Counted from the first letter of the stretch, positions 1 through 8,572 are shown. The stretch: 33,089 nucleotides of DNA from CAZOKN01 sp964580525 (GCA_964580525.1 CAZOKN010000021.1:1-33089), one strand, 5' to 3'. Translations and numbers: made by a program. The notes: generated by a model from the sequence alone, not told the origin.

Positions 1-242
1 GCACCCAAGTCAGAAGCCTGAACTTGCATTGCTTTTAATAGCTGTGCATCCACATTGTTTGATATGTTTAGAACTTCAACACCTTGCCCTATACCACCAG
101 CAACCAAAGGGCCAAGGTTAACATTTTGTTTTATATAGCCTGTTGTATTTACGTTTGCTACGTTATTAGATGCAACCGCGATTGAATCCTGAACAACGCC
201 TAAACTGGTAAGGGATGAATTTAAAGCTGCAATCAGAGACAT
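1..242 (-). CDS. flgK: Flagellar hook-associated protein 1 (FlgK), N-terminal part, cut by the window edge
   Basis: The minus strand from the ATG at 242-240 runs open to the window edge and encodes about 80 residues. It begins MSLIAALNSSLTSLGVVQDS and continues with the motif SNNVANVNTTGY. That N-terminal helix with an ANVNTxGY loop is the hallmark of rod, hook and hook-filament junction proteins (the Flg_bb_rod family). FlgK forms the first junction ring between hook and filament after export through the flagellar type III system. FlgE or FlgL would share part of this motif, but the position directly after a FlgN-like chaperone gene, 20 nt away, favours FlgK, since FlgN is the export chaperone of FlgK and FlgL. 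No strong ribosome binding site is visible, so translation may be coupled to the upstream gene. Confidence 0.8.
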   Translation of the reverse strand, partial: MSLIAALNSSLTSLGVVQDSIAVASNNVANVNTTGYIKQNVNLGPLVAGGIGQGVEVLNISNNVDAQLLKAMQVQASDLG

Positions 243-262
243 ATTAATACTACATTTTAATG

Positions 263-715
263 TTAAACCGTCTTATATATCGACACTGCCGGAATATTTT
301 TCATTTTTTTTTTATCAAGATCAACCTGACCTTTTTTTGTATAATTAGAAGAAGCTGCGATTTTATTTCCTATCACCGTTCTCACGGCTTCCATTATTAT
401 TCGATGCACTTCTTTAATTTTACGCAAATGAACACCTTGATTTTCAACCACAGCTTCAAATTGCTTTGTTTCTGAGCGCATTTGGCTAAGCACATCATTT
501 GGAATTTCTTTGAGCAAGCTTGGATTTGCAGAAAGAATTTCTTTATATTCCTCAAGTACTGAAGTTAGTCTGATTTTTTCGTCATGCAGCTTATGTAGCT
601 GTGCAAGCTTCATATCTTTCATCATAACTACTTCTTCCTGTAACAAAGCAGATAGCCTTTTGATAACCTGGACAAAGTCTTTCCCGTTCACTTCTAATAG
701 AGCCGTACTAGTCAT
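263..715 (-). CDS. flgN: FlgN-like flagellar export chaperone
   Basis: This 150-residue protein is almost entirely alpha-helical and charged, with no signal peptide or membrane segment. Its size, coiled-coil character and place between the FlgJ-like gene and flgK match the FlgN family. FlgN keeps the hook-associated proteins FlgK and FlgL unfolded in the cytoplasm and brings them to the flagellar export gate. FlgN sequences diverge strongly, so the call rests on length, helical pattern and gene order more than on residues. The ATG at 715-713 has an excellent AGGAGG six bases upstream, the best ribosome binding site in this cluster. The coding region ends 20 nt before flgK, which fits co-transcription. 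Confidence 0.6.
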   Translation of the reverse strand: MTSTALLEVNGKDFVQVIKRLSALLQEEVVMMKDMKLAQLHKLHDEKIRLTSVLEEYKEILSANPSLLKEIPNDVLSQMRSETKQFEAVVENQGVHLRKIKEVHRIIMEAVRTVIGNKIAASSNYTKKGQVDLDKKKMKNIPAVSIYKTV

Positions 716-732
716 AAAAAACCTCCTGTTAT

Positions 733-1140
733 TTATTTAAGGTTGCTGGCAATATTATTCGCCAGACCCAAACCGTTATTAGCTTCCAAAATCTTTCCAT
801 ATTCCTGCACCATCATAGCGCGGTAAATACCAGCGCCTTCATGTCCGCCATAAAGGCCGCTTTCTTTTCCTTCAGGAAACATAGGATCAACCATCTTAGA
901 AATAAAAACTGCTTCTAGATCTTTGGCTTTTTTATTTATTTGTTCTTTCCTATCTTCAGCTGAAGCCATTTTGCCATATTGCTCCATACTTAATTTTCTG
1001 GCTTCAACAGGCTTTTTTTCAAATTTATAAACAGTCTTCACAATTTTACCCGAAGCTTCATCCTTCAAAACCGGCATAGCAAAAGCGTTGCAGGAAGAGA
1101 GGAGGGCGATTAAAAAGGTAACTTTGCTAAGCCTGGTCAT
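733..1140 (-). CDS. flgJ: Single-domain FlgJ-like rod-binding protein
   Basis: About 135 residues. The core reads AKDLEAVFISKMVDPMF, then a Gly-rich GGHEGAGIYR turn, then MVQEYGKILEANNGLGLAN, the pattern of the rod-binding domain (PF10135) of FlgJ. FlgJ helps assemble the rod in the periplasm. The muramidase domain of enterobacterial FlgJ is absent, as is usual in alphaproteobacteria, where a separate lytic transglycosylase opens the wall. The chosen ATG at 1140 gives a clean signal sequence, MTRLSKVTFLIALLSSCNAF, and lies 4 nt after the flgI stop with a GAGGT ribosome site in the flgI tail. An in-frame ATG at 1167 overlaps flgI and would spoil the signal peptide. LSSC resembles a lipobox, but cleavage after NAFA is equally possible. 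Confidence 0.75.
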   Translation of the reverse strand: MTRLSKVTFLIALLSSCNAFAMPVLKDEASGKIVKTVYKFEKKPVEARKLSMEQYGKMASAEDRKEQINKKAKDLEAVFISKMVDPMFPEGKESGLYGGHEGAGIYRAMMVQEYGKILEANNGLGLANNIASNLK

Positions 1141-1144
1141 TATA

Positions 1145-2413
1145 TTATCTAACCTCAATATCAGCATTTAAAGCGCCGGATAATTTTATGGATTGTAAGA
1201 TTGAAACCAAATCTCTTGTACCAACCCCAAGGGCATTTAATCCTCTCACTAAATCACGCAGACTTGCACCTTGGCTGACGATAGCAAAACCGTTACCAGA
1301 CTGGCTATTATTGTTAACTGCTTCGCCTGTTTTATCAGTATTGGCAAGGTCAGAAGAAAATTGTTCTGATTTTTCTGAATCCTTATTACCTATAGAAACC
1401 ATTAGATTTCCTTGAGCAATGGCTACAGTCTGAATTTTCACTTCTTCACCCATAACAATAGTTCCAGAAGCTTCATCAACAACGATCTTAGCCTTTTGAT
1501 CTGGTTCAACAATTATCTGTTCAATATCAGACAGCAATCCCATAACGTTTGCGCCATAAATATCAGGAACCTTTAACTTCACAGTGCCAGGGTCAATAGC
1601 TTGCGAAGCATCTTCACCTAAAGATTCATTGATATTTTCTGAAATACGACGAGCAGTGGAAATATCAGGATTGCGCAGAGATAGTTTTAATTCCTTTAAA
1701 GTATTCAAAGCAAATTCTGTTTCGCGCTCCACCATCGCTCCGTTTGGTATAACTCCCGCAGTAGGAACACCTTTGGATTTTGCATTAGATGTTTCACCCC
1801 TGGTAACAAGTTCGCTGATTGTTATAGGACCTTGTGCAACTGCATAAACGTTACCATCAGCACCCAAAAGAGGGGAGGCGAGAAGTGTTCCGCCGGCTAT
1901 ACTTTTCGCATCACCAAGTGTGCTAATTTCAACATCGAATTTGCTACCGCTACGAGCGAAAGGAGGTAAGTTAGCAGTCACTGTTACTGCCGCTACGTTT
2001 TTGGTTTTAAGCTTTGTGCCGCTGGCATTTATACCAAGTTTAGATAAAAATTGTGCAAGACCTTTTTCTGTAAAAGGCGCGTTTTTCAAGTTATCGCCAG
2101 TTCCGTTCAAGCCTACAACCAAGCCATAACCTAGCAAAGTGTTTTCCCTTACACCTTCAAAATATACAATATCTTTTATACGTGATGCAGCATTAGCATC
2201 TTTGGCCATAATCAAACACATTAAAACTAATAAAGTGAGGCCAAAAGTAATCAAAAATGTTTTAATTTTTTTGATCATAGGATGTTGATTATCATTCTGA
2301 AATTTTATATGGCCGGCAACAAATTCCTCACCATTTAATATGCGTGCAGTTTCAAGAGTTGCTAACGCAGACTTATAAGGAGGAAGTTGATTCTGTACTT
2401 TTTTTCTTTGCAT
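1145..2413 (-). CDS. flgI: Flagellar P-ring protein FlgI with an N-terminal extension
   Basis: FlgI forms the peptidoglycan-layer bushing around the flagellar rod. The mature region starts near ASRIKDIVYFEGVRENTLLG and has the family hallmarks YGLVVGLNGTGDN, the LPPFARSGSKFDVEISTLGDA block and GVPTAGVIPNGAMVERE. The C-terminus ends ALNADIEVR. A normal Sec signal peptide (MIKKIKTFLITFGLTLLVLM) begins at the ATG at 2278, which would give the usual family length. The frame stays open upstream to ATGs at 2413 and 2440. The 2413 start has AAGGCG eight bases upstream and lies downstream of the predicted sigma-54 start point, whereas 2278 has no clear ribosome site. I therefore list 2413, leaving 45 unexplained residues before the signal peptide. 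The identity is certain; the start is not. Confidence 0.9.
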   Translation of the reverse strand: MQRKKVQNQLPPYKSALATLETARILNGEEFVAGHIKFQNDNQHPMIKKIKTFLITFGLTLLVLMCLIMAKDANAASRIKDIVYFEGVRENTLLGYGLVVGLNGTGDNLKNAPFTEKGLAQFLSKLGINASGTKLKTKNVAAVTVTANLPPFARSGSKFDVEISTLGDAKSIAGGTLLASPLLGADGNVYAVAQGPITISELVTRGETSNAKSKGVPTAGVIPNGAMVERETEFALNTLKELKLSLRNPDISTARRISENINESLGEDASQAIDPGTVKLKVPDIYGANVMGLLSDIEQIIVEPDQKAKIVVDEASGTIVMGEEVKIQTVAIAQGNLMVSIGNKDSEKSEQFSSDLANTDKTGEAVNNNSQSGNGFAIVSQGASLRDLVRGLNALGVGTRDLVSILQSIKLSGALNADIEVR

Positions 2414-2461
2414 AATAATCGCCTTAATATTTTTAAACATCTATGTGTTCGAATGTATATA

Positions 2462-2477
2462 AGCGAGAATCATGCCA
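2462..2477 (-). promoter_or_regulatory. Sigma-54 (RpoN) type -24/-12 promoter for the flgI cluster
   Basis: On the minus strand this reads TGGCATGATTCTCGCT. It matches the sigma-54 consensus TGGCAYR-N4-TTGCW at every conserved position except one T, with GG and GC at the correct spacing. It lies 22 nt upstream of the first possible FlgI start, and a transcript would begin near 2451. Sigma-54 control of basal-body and hook genes is well known in alphaproteobacteria such as Caulobacter. No upstream activator site was identified. Confidence 0.5.
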
Positions 2478-2605
2478 ATTATGTATTAGCCTTGAAAAAT
2501 AAGGAGATATAAATATTTGGAGTTTTATATGTATCTGTAAAACAGGAAAAAATATCCTATTTAAACTAAATAAAAAACAGAAGGGGAAAATTTTGCCTGG
2601 GTCAA

Positions 2606-3484
2606 TTAAGCCTTAAGCAAAAACACCACCCAGTTATTATCGCTGATTTTTTCAACCAGAGAAAAGCCTTGTTTTTCATGAGCTTTTAGAACGTTATCTG
2701 CCTGTTTTTCTAGCAGGCCGGAGAGAATTATATGTCCACCTTTTGCAATATTATTCTTTGCATCAGGAGCAAGCGTAATAAGAGGCTCCGCCAAAATATT
2801 TGCAACAATTAGATCATACGGAGCGTTATTTTTTACGACATCAGTCTTATAGCCATCGCTAGCATAAAATTGTACAATTGCTGAAACATTATTTATCTCA
2901 GCGTTTTTTATCGAAGTTTCAACGCATATTAGATCATTATCAACTCCAATAACTTCTGCATCAGGCCAGAGTTTTGCCGCTGCAATAGCAAGAATTCCAG
3001 AACCACAGCCAACATCCAGAATATTTTTAAAATTATGTTGGCGTGAAAGGCGGCTAAGTCCTACCAGACAGTTTTTAGTAGTCTCATGCCCACCAGTTCC
3101 AAAGGCTTGTTGTGGATCTATTTCAATATCGATTAGATTTTTTGTATTACTTTGCCTGTCCCACGAAGGATGAATAAAAAATTTATCAGCTTCGACAGGC
3201 TTAAAGTTTTTCTGTGACTCAGCTACCCAATCTGTATCCGGTAATTCAACATAAGAATATTCAGGTATGTTGATATTTAGTGCCTGGCAAATAGAAGACA
3301 GCCTGCTTTCTATTTCTTCGGCATTAGGCTTTTTCTGAGTATATAATTGCAATAACCAATCTTCCGGCGATGCATCTTCAAAACAAGAAATTGAGTCAGC
3401 AAAATCCTCGAACGCTTCCATGAAGCTATCAGAACTTTCTAGAGTTACATTTATTTCTGTAAGCCAGACGCTATTTTTTGCCAT
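2606..3484 (-). CDS. prmA: Ribosomal protein L11 methyltransferase PrmA
   Basis: PrmA uses S-adenosylmethionine to methylate ribosomal protein L11. The protein is about 292 residues from the chosen start, normal for the family. The N-terminal substrate-recognition domain covers roughly residues 1-110. It is followed by the linker IDPQQAFGTGGHETT, the SAM-binding motif I ILDVGCGSGILAIAAA, the acidic strand EVIGVDNDL and the catalytic-loop motif VANILAEPL. Two near ATGs (3490 and 3484) both lie inside the end of glmU. The longer frame to 3547 encodes glmU-overlapping sequence that does not resemble PrmA. The 14-20 nt overlap with glmU suggests translational coupling. Confidence 0.93.
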   Translation of the reverse strand: MAKNSVWLTEINVTLESSDSFMEAFEDFADSISCFEDASPEDWLLQLYTQKKPNAEEIESRLSSICQALNINIPEYSYVELPDTDWVAESQKNFKPVEADKFFIHPSWDRQSNTKNLIDIEIDPQQAFGTGGHETTKNCLVGLSRLSRQHNFKNILDVGCGSGILAIAAAKLWPDAEVIGVDNDLICVETSIKNAEINNVSAIVQFYASDGYKTDVVKNNAPYDLIVANILAEPLITLAPDAKNNIAKGGHIILSGLLEKQADNVLKAHEKQGFSLVEKISDNNWVVFLLKA

Positions 3485-4799
3485 CTTCATTCTTCTTTCT
3501 ATAAGCCTTAGCCCAATTCTCTTTATTAATCTGGCGGTTACGGGCAACTGCTAAAGATTCAGCTTCAACTTGTTTTGTAACTGTGCTACCAGCGCCTATA
3601 AATGCTCTATCACCAATTTTAATAGGTGCGATAAGTGCCGAATTTGAACCAACAAAAACGCCTTTGCCAATTATAGTTTTATACTTGTTATAGCCATCAT
3701 AATTACAAGTTACTGTGCCAGCGCCAATATTACTTTTATCGCCGATTTCAGCGTCACCTATATAGGTAAGGTGGTTTATTTTAGCGCCTTTGCCGATTTT
3801 AGACTTTTTAATTTCAACAAAATTTCCTATGCGTGCGTCATTATCAATATCTGTGCCTGGACGAATTCTGGCAAATGGACCCACTACAACGCCGGAAGCT
3901 ATATTAGATCCTTCAATGTGGCAGAAAGATTTGATCTCAACATTGTTTTGTATCGCAACTCCAGGGCCAAAGCTAACATTTGGATGAATGACAACATCTT
4001 CTCCAATTTGAGTATCATACGAAAAATAAACGCTTTCCGGATCAATTAATGTTGCACCGTTTAGCATAGCCTCTTGCCTTAAACGTCTTTGCAAAATTCC
4101 TTCTACTTCACTTAGTTGAACTCGGTTATTAACGCCTAAAACCTCATCTTCACGCGCTTCTATATAGGAGCATTTTTTATTGTCTTTACGCGCAAGTTCA
4201 ATCAAATCAGTTAAATAAAATTCACCCTTTGAATTATTATTTTTAATATTTTTTATTTGAGTCAATAAAACATCAGATTTTGCAGCAATTACGCCAGAAT
4301 TACATAGATTTATTTTACGCTCATTTTCGGAAGCATCTTTAAATTCCACAATGCGATCAAGTTCGCCAGAATTATTTACAACCAAACGGCCATATTCAGC
4401 CGCATCTTTGGGGATAAATCCTAGCACCACGACATCGGATTCTTTCAATTTTTCCAACATTTTAGTCAAAGTGTTTTTTTCAATTAAAGGCGTGTCCGCA
4501 TATAATATTATAATATTGCCGCTAAAATCTTGTAATTTTTCCAATGCCGGCTTTACAGCGTCAGCCGTGCCTAATTGATTTTCTTGAACCACAATTTCGC
4601 TATCATTGCTCACAGCTTCGCGCACGGCATCCATATTAGGGCCGATAACTGTTATATTTTTTTTTGGATTAACATGTGCTGCCGTATCTATAACGTGGCA
4701 AACCATAGACTTGCCGCAAACTTCATGCAAAACCTTTGGTTTTTGTGATTTCATTCTTGTGCCTTTGCCGGCAGCGAGGATTATAATTGCGGTGTTCAT
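3471..4799 (-). CDS. glmU: Bifunctional GlmU: glucosamine-1-phosphate acetyltransferase / N-acetylglucosamine-1-phosphate uridyltransferase
   Basis: GlmU makes UDP-N-acetylglucosamine, the precursor of peptidoglycan and lipid A. The 442 residues are close to the usual 450-460. The N-terminal uridyltransferase domain starts IIILAAGKGTRMKSQKPKVL, the nucleotide-binding signature, and contains NQLGTADAV and YADTPL. From about residue 240 the left-handed beta-helix hexapeptide repeats begin (GVVVGPFARIRPGT, GNFVEIKKSKIGKGAKINHL, IGAGTVTCNYDGYNKYKT). The acetyltransferase end is VARNRQINKENWAKAYRKK. The ATG at 4799 has AAGGA seven bases upstream. It is the first gene of a glmU-prmA pair and diverges from the gene at 4994. 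Confidence 0.97.
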   Translation of the reverse strand: MNTAIIILAAGKGTRMKSQKPKVLHEVCGKSMVCHVIDTAAHVNPKKNITVIGPNMDAVREAVSNDSEIVVQENQLGTADAVKPALEKLQDFSGNIIILYADTPLIEKNTLTKMLEKLKESDVVVLGFIPKDAAEYGRLVVNNSGELDRIVEFKDASENERKINLCNSGVIAAKSDVLLTQIKNIKNNNSKGEFYLTDLIELARKDNKKCSYIEAREDEVLGVNNRVQLSEVEGILQRRLRQEAMLNGATLIDPESVYFSYDTQIGEDVVIHPNVSFGPGVAIQNNVEIKSFCHIEGSNIASGVVVGPFARIRPGTDIDNDARIGNFVEIKKSKIGKGAKINHLTYIGDAEIGDKSNIGAGTVTCNYDGYNKYKTIIGKGVFVGSNSALIAPIKIGDRAFIGAGSTVTKQVEAESLAVARNRQINKENWAKAYRKKNEDGKK

Positions 4800-4926
4800 T
4801 TTATTTCCTTAAGTTTTTTGGCACATTAGCTTATATGTTTATATATAGAGAAAAAAGTAAACTGCGCAAGTCTATGGGTTGTACTTCTATATTAATAGAA
4901 TCTGAGCCCTCTTTTGGGATAAATTA

Positions 4927-4958
4927 TTAACCATTTGTTAACACAATAGTATTACAAT
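4927..4958 (+). promoter_or_regulatory. CtrA-type box plus -10 element upstream of the 4994 gene
   Basis: TTAACCATTTGTTAA at 4927-4941 is a perfect TTAA-N7-TTAA CtrA site and contains the known TTAACCAT half-site. After exactly 11 nt comes TACAAT (4953-4958), one mismatch from the -10 consensus. The box would overlie the -35 region, the position from which CtrA activates in Caulobacter. The same layout recurs upstream of two other genes in this window. CtrA binding is inferred from sequence only. Confidence 0.5.
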
Positions 4959-4993
4959 CAGACGCATAAATATAGCTATAAAGGGTATCTGTT

Positions 4994-6352
4994 ATGCCAC
5001 TAAGTACCTTACAAAAAGATCAATGTAAGCTTGTTGCCGAGCATTTCAATCGCCTAGGGCTGGGCAATTGGAGATATGGAAAATGGTTTGATGATGGTGT
5101 TCTTAAATATGGTATTTTAGCAAAAGAGCCTGATTTTACTTCCCTAAGCACTCAAACTTCTGGTGGAACAAGGGCTACAGCAGAGGTAATGAATATTTTA
5201 TTGGATAATAAATCTGAAAATAAGATAATTGCTTCTCCAACGTTTAAAGATCCAAATTATCCAGAGATGGTGTTTAATAAAAAAAATCTAACATTAGAAT
5301 TTTCTCCTGAGCTTTTTGAAAAATTTGCGAAGCAATGTAAACTTGAAAAATCCCAAGAAGCCATAAATAAATCTGTTAAAGAAAAAGAAATGGAAAAGAT
5401 GAGTTTGCCACAGGCAAAGGAAGCACTTAACCATGTTAAGCTAGACATTCAAGATGTTAATTCATATGAGGCAAGTGGGGCTGCTGCGCCAGGAAAAGCA
5501 GGAGACGATTTACTGGCAGCTGTGAAACAAAATAATAGAGCATCAGACATTCTTAGAAAAAGATTGGCAGATGGTCTTAAGGCACAAGCTACAACTATTC
5601 CTAATCTACAAGCGGAAAGGGCGCAACTAGAAGGAAGAGTGAAAGAACTATCAAAACAGTTTGAACCAAAAGAAAAAGAGCAAGATTCTGCACGTTTACC
5701 AAGTGCTAAAAATGATGCTCCTGCGAAAGAAGCTAAAGCAGCACACAAACATAAGCCAGGATTTAAAGAGGTAGACTTAGATAAATTAGATAAAGATTCT
5801 TTGAAAGAATTAAATGAAATCAAAAAAAGTTTTCAGGAAAAAAACAAAAAAGGCCATTCACATAAAGGAAAAGAACCCGCTGAAATAGCAGTATCAAGGG
5901 AAGGTGATAATAATGAGCTACATTTTTCTTTTTCTAGAAATGATTCTGGAAAGGCCGCTTCCGAAAAATTACAGCAATTCTTCAAAGACCAAAATATTGA
6001 TATAAGGGTTAATAAAGTTAGTGTTCCTCATTCTATTACAATCGAAAAATCCAAAGGAAATGGACACAATGGAGCTTTCGTCTCTCAGAAGAATGGGGAT
6101 TCCGGCCTTGCATTTGGCAGCAAAGAAGCTGCTAAGGAGTTTATGGATATTTGTGGACTTAAAAGCGACAAAAAGAAGGTACACCATCCTTCTGAGGAAA
6201 AAGGCAAGGATAACGCGGTTTATTTCAAAGAACTTAAAAAAGGCGTTGATAAGCTTAATGGAAAAACTCAGGAATGTAATTTTTCAATGCCGGAAGATAA
6301 AGACAAAACAAAGCCTAAACAAAACCTCAAAAGAGACCAGCTTCAGTTGTAA
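4994..6352 (+). CDS. Hypothetical charged protein, possible secreted effector
   Basis: I do not recognise a family. The 452 residues carry no signal peptide or membrane segment. Residues 1-110 look globular (NWRYGKWFDDGVLKYGIL, TSGGTRATAEVMNILLDN). A Lys/Glu-rich helical stretch of about 130 residues follows with coiled-coil character (IPNLQAERAQLEGRVKELSK). Then comes a His/Lys-rich low-complexity region (KAAHKHKPG, KKGHSHKGKE), and a second compact region near residues 290-400 (ELHFSFSRNDSG, GLAFGSKEAAKEFMDICGL). The tail is basic and ends DQLQL. The ATG has AAAGGG about ten bases upstream. The gene stands alone, diverging from glmU. Its CtrA-box promoter is shared with an ankyrin gene and a giant disordered gene, so a host-interaction role is plausible but unproven. 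Confidence 0.75.
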   Translation: MPLSTLQKDQCKLVAEHFNRLGLGNWRYGKWFDDGVLKYGILAKEPDFTSLSTQTSGGTRATAEVMNILLDNKSENKIIASPTFKDPNYPEMVFNKKNLTLEFSPELFEKFAKQCKLEKSQEAINKSVKEKEMEKMSLPQAKEALNHVKLDIQDVNSYEASGAAAPGKAGDDLLAAVKQNNRASDILRKRLADGLKAQATTIPNLQAERAQLEGRVKELSKQFEPKEKEQDSARLPSAKNDAPAKEAKAAHKHKPGFKEVDLDKLDKDSLKELNEIKKSFQEKNKKGHSHKGKEPAEIAVSREGDNNELHFSFSRNDSGKAASEKLQQFFKDQNIDIRVNKVSVPHSITIEKSKGNGHNGAFVSQKNGDSGLAFGSKEAAKEFMDICGLKSDKKKVHHPSEEKGKDNAVYFKELKKGVDKLNGKTQECNFSMPEDKDKTKPKQNLKRDQLQL

Positions 6353-6368
6353 GAATGTAAATTTGACC

Positions 6369-6400
6369 TGCCTATACATAAAAATTAGGCATTTTATAAT
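6369..6400 (+). terminator. Weak intrinsic terminator after the 4994 gene
   Basis: TGCCTA (6369-6374) and TAGGCA (6386-6391) form a 6-bp stem with an 11-nt loop, followed by TTTTATAATTT. It begins 17 nt after the stop codon. The stem is short, so the call is tentative. Confidence 0.45.
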
Positions 6401-6514
6401 TTAGTTACTACAACCAACCTAAGCTTTTCCAAGATTTCTATTTTACGTTCTTGTACTTTTCCAACCCTTCAGGTAATTTGATCAAATAATTGAATTTTTA
6501 CCAGAGGATTTGTT

Positions 6515-7978
6515 ATGGAAATGTATATAACCTCATCTGTTTTTGCCTCATTGGTCGCTGCTTCAGCCTTTCTTTATTCAAAATATACAATAAAAAAACA
6601 AAAAGCCGAAGCCCTCGAAAAACAAAATGAAGAATTAATTCATGATATTGAAGGCCTAAATAACCGCATATTTGACATGGAAGCCGAGCAGGACGAAATC
6701 CTTGCCAAAAAAGTTGAAGCTGAAACCAAATTTTCGTCATTTAAAGAATTATTAGCCAGAGCCGAAGAAGAGAAAGAACAAGCGTTCAAAGCCAGAGAAG
6801 CGGCTAATGAAAATATGAATAGCTCAATGCGTGAGGCTGAATTGGTTAAGCAGCGCATAAAAATGATGGAAGAAGAAATGGCTAATTGGCAAAAAACCAA
6901 AGAGCAACATCTTGAAGCTGCGAAGGCATCTATCTTGCAAGTAGGCACTACTCTTTCAAGTAAGCTTTTGGAAGATCATAAACGTGAATCAGAGGCAGCA
7001 AAAAAAGAAAATGAGAAAATTGTTAAAGAGACAACTGAGGATTTACAGAAGAAATTCCAGAGTGTTTTTGAATCAATGAATACACTTAATGAAAATGTGA
7101 AAAATGCCAACAGCACGGTAGATTTAGTAAAACGCTCGCTTTTGTCTCCTGGTGGCGCAGGAAATCTGGCGGAAATTACGTTGGAAAATATTTTCAAAAA
7201 TTCCGGCCTAATAGAAGGTCAGGATTACCAGATGCAATATTGGATTGAAGGAGCTAGCGGTAAAGGTTCTAAGCCTGATGCTGTAGTATTTTTACCTGGA
7301 AATAGCGTTATGGTTATTGACAGCAAAGCATCAAAATTTTTCATCGAAATTGGAGATGCCGAAGATGAAAGTAGCCAGCAGAAAGATCTGAAAGAAAATC
7401 TCAAAAAAAGCATGAATCAGCATTTGAAAGATTTGGTGGAGAGGAATTACCGCGAAGTTTTTGAAACGCAGACTGATAAAGAAAATGTGAACATAATCAT
7501 GTTCTTGCCGACTGAAGTTGCGCTAGAAAAATTGCGTAAAGTTGATAATAATTTTATCGATAAAGCATGGAAAGAACGTATAATACCTGTTGGACCTGCC
7601 GGTTTGATGAATTTGCTTTTACAGGCTAAAATAATCATTTCCAATGAAAAACAAGAACAAAACTCTCGTCTTATATTAGCTGAAGTGCGTGAGCTTTTAT
7701 CTAGCGTGATAAAGCTTCATGAATTAGCTGGTATGGTTGGTAAAGGATTGCGCAGTGCATTTACACAATATGATAAATTTGCTGGGTCGTTTAACCGCAA
7801 CTTTTTATCAAAAGCCAAAAAAATCGAGAAGCTAGGATCAAATATGCCGCAAATGCGTAAGATGGAGCAATTGGAACGTTATAAAATTGATTCGCATAAA
7901 TATAAAGAAATAGATGGCGAAATTGTTGATAACGAAGAAGAAAATTCAGAGATTGTGGCCATTGAAGAATTGGCATAA
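6515..7978 (+). CDS. rmuC: DNA recombination protein RmuC
   Basis: RmuC is a membrane-anchored, nuclease-like protein that limits inversions at short inverted repeats. The protein has 487 residues. A hydrophobic anchor lies at about residues 5-21, followed by a long Glu/Lys coiled coil to about residue 190. The RmuC domain (PF02646) then starts near SLLSPGGAGNLAEITLENIF and includes SKPDAVVFLPGNSVMVIDSKAS written in the family's PDxxV...DSK pattern, IIMFLPTEVALEKL and IIPVGPAGLMNLL. The DSK lysine is the conserved nuclease-type residue. The start is supported by AGAGGA about nine bases upstream. The next gene, a thioredoxin, follows after 27 nt. Confidence 0.92.
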   Translation: MEMYITSSVFASLVAASAFLYSKYTIKKQKAEALEKQNEELIHDIEGLNNRIFDMEAEQDEILAKKVEAETKFSSFKELLARAEEEKEQAFKAREAANENMNSSMREAELVKQRIKMMEEEMANWQKTKEQHLEAAKASILQVGTTLSSKLLEDHKRESEAAKKENEKIVKETTEDLQKKFQSVFESMNTLNENVKNANSTVDLVKRSLLSPGGAGNLAEITLENIFKNSGLIEGQDYQMQYWIEGASGKGSKPDAVVFLPGNSVMVIDSKASKFFIEIGDAEDESSQQKDLKENLKKSMNQHLKDLVERNYREVFETQTDKENVNIIMFLPTEVALEKLRKVDNNFIDKAWKERIIPVGPAGLMNLLLQAKIIISNEKQEQNSRLILAEVRELLSSVIKLHELAGMVGKGLRSAFTQYDKFAGSFNRNFLSKAKKIEKLGSNMPQMRKMEQLERYKIDSHKYKEIDGEIVDNEEENSEIVAIEELA

Positions 7979-8005
7979 TTTAACGTTATAATTAAAAATA
8001 TTAAA

Positions 8006-8572
8006 ATGAAAAAAATCTCCTTACAAGATATCGAATTTAGAAAGTTCTTTGCCATATTATTCGCGTTTTTAATAACGATAAAAATATATGACTATATGGA
8101 TGGCAGGCCTAGCATACAAAGAAAGCATAACATTAGAATATTGAAGCAACCAATTGATATATCAGAAGGTATTTTGATAGGTGATGATGGCAAAGAATAT
8201 GGATTAGTTGCTGGCAAAGGCAAGATGCAGATATTAGCATTTTGGGCACCTTGGTGCAAGATATGTGCTTCTGAGTTTCCCGATATGGATAAAGCTAGCC
8301 TGAAATTGGCTGAAAACGGTATTAATATCATTCCTATTACAAAGCCAAGCGAAGATCCTGTAAAAATCAAAACATTTTTTGAAACTTTGAAAATCAGTAA
8401 TTTGGTAAATTATTCCTGTAAAACAACTACAATTGGAGTTAAATTGGGCGTCCGTGGCTACCCTATGTTTTTTCTTGTAGATGAAAAAGGCATGGCTATA
8501 GCCAGTATGCGCCCACAATGGGATGAAGATGATATCCTTGAAGCTATTGAAAGTGTCAAAGGCGCACAATAA
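8006..8572 (+). CDS. Membrane-anchored TlpA/ResA-like thioredoxin
   Basis: This 188-residue protein has a single N-terminal membrane anchor at about residues 13-30 and a thioredoxin-fold domain facing the periplasm. The active site is FWAPWCKICASEFP (Cys84 and Cys87), and the conserved cis-proline lies in RGYPMFFLVDEKG. TlpA/ResA-type proteins reduce disulfides during cytochrome c maturation and other periplasmic thiol work. Which role applies here cannot be told, because no ccm genes are nearby. The CKIC dipeptide is less common than CGPC or CxPC. The ATG follows rmuC by 27 nt with no clear ribosome binding site, so coupling or a weak initiation region is likely. Confidence 0.82.
   Translation: MKKISLQDIEFRKFFAILFAFLITIKIYDYMDGRPSIQRKHNIRILKQPIDISEGILIGDDGKEYGLVAGKGKMQILAFWAPWCKICASEFPDMDKASLKLAENGINIIPITKPSEDPVKIKTFFETLKISNLVNYSCKTTTIGVKLGVRGYPMFFLVDEKGMAIASMRPQWDEDDILEAIESVKGAQ

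Noticed and set aside
5428..5446. TTAACCATGTTAA, resembling a CtrA site
   Set aside because: The half-sites are 5 nt apart rather than 7, and it lies inside a coding region away from any start.
6021..6404. Plus-strand frame overlapping the end of the 4994 gene
   Set aside because: It is a +1 frame shadow with no initiation signal, and it runs through the putative terminator.
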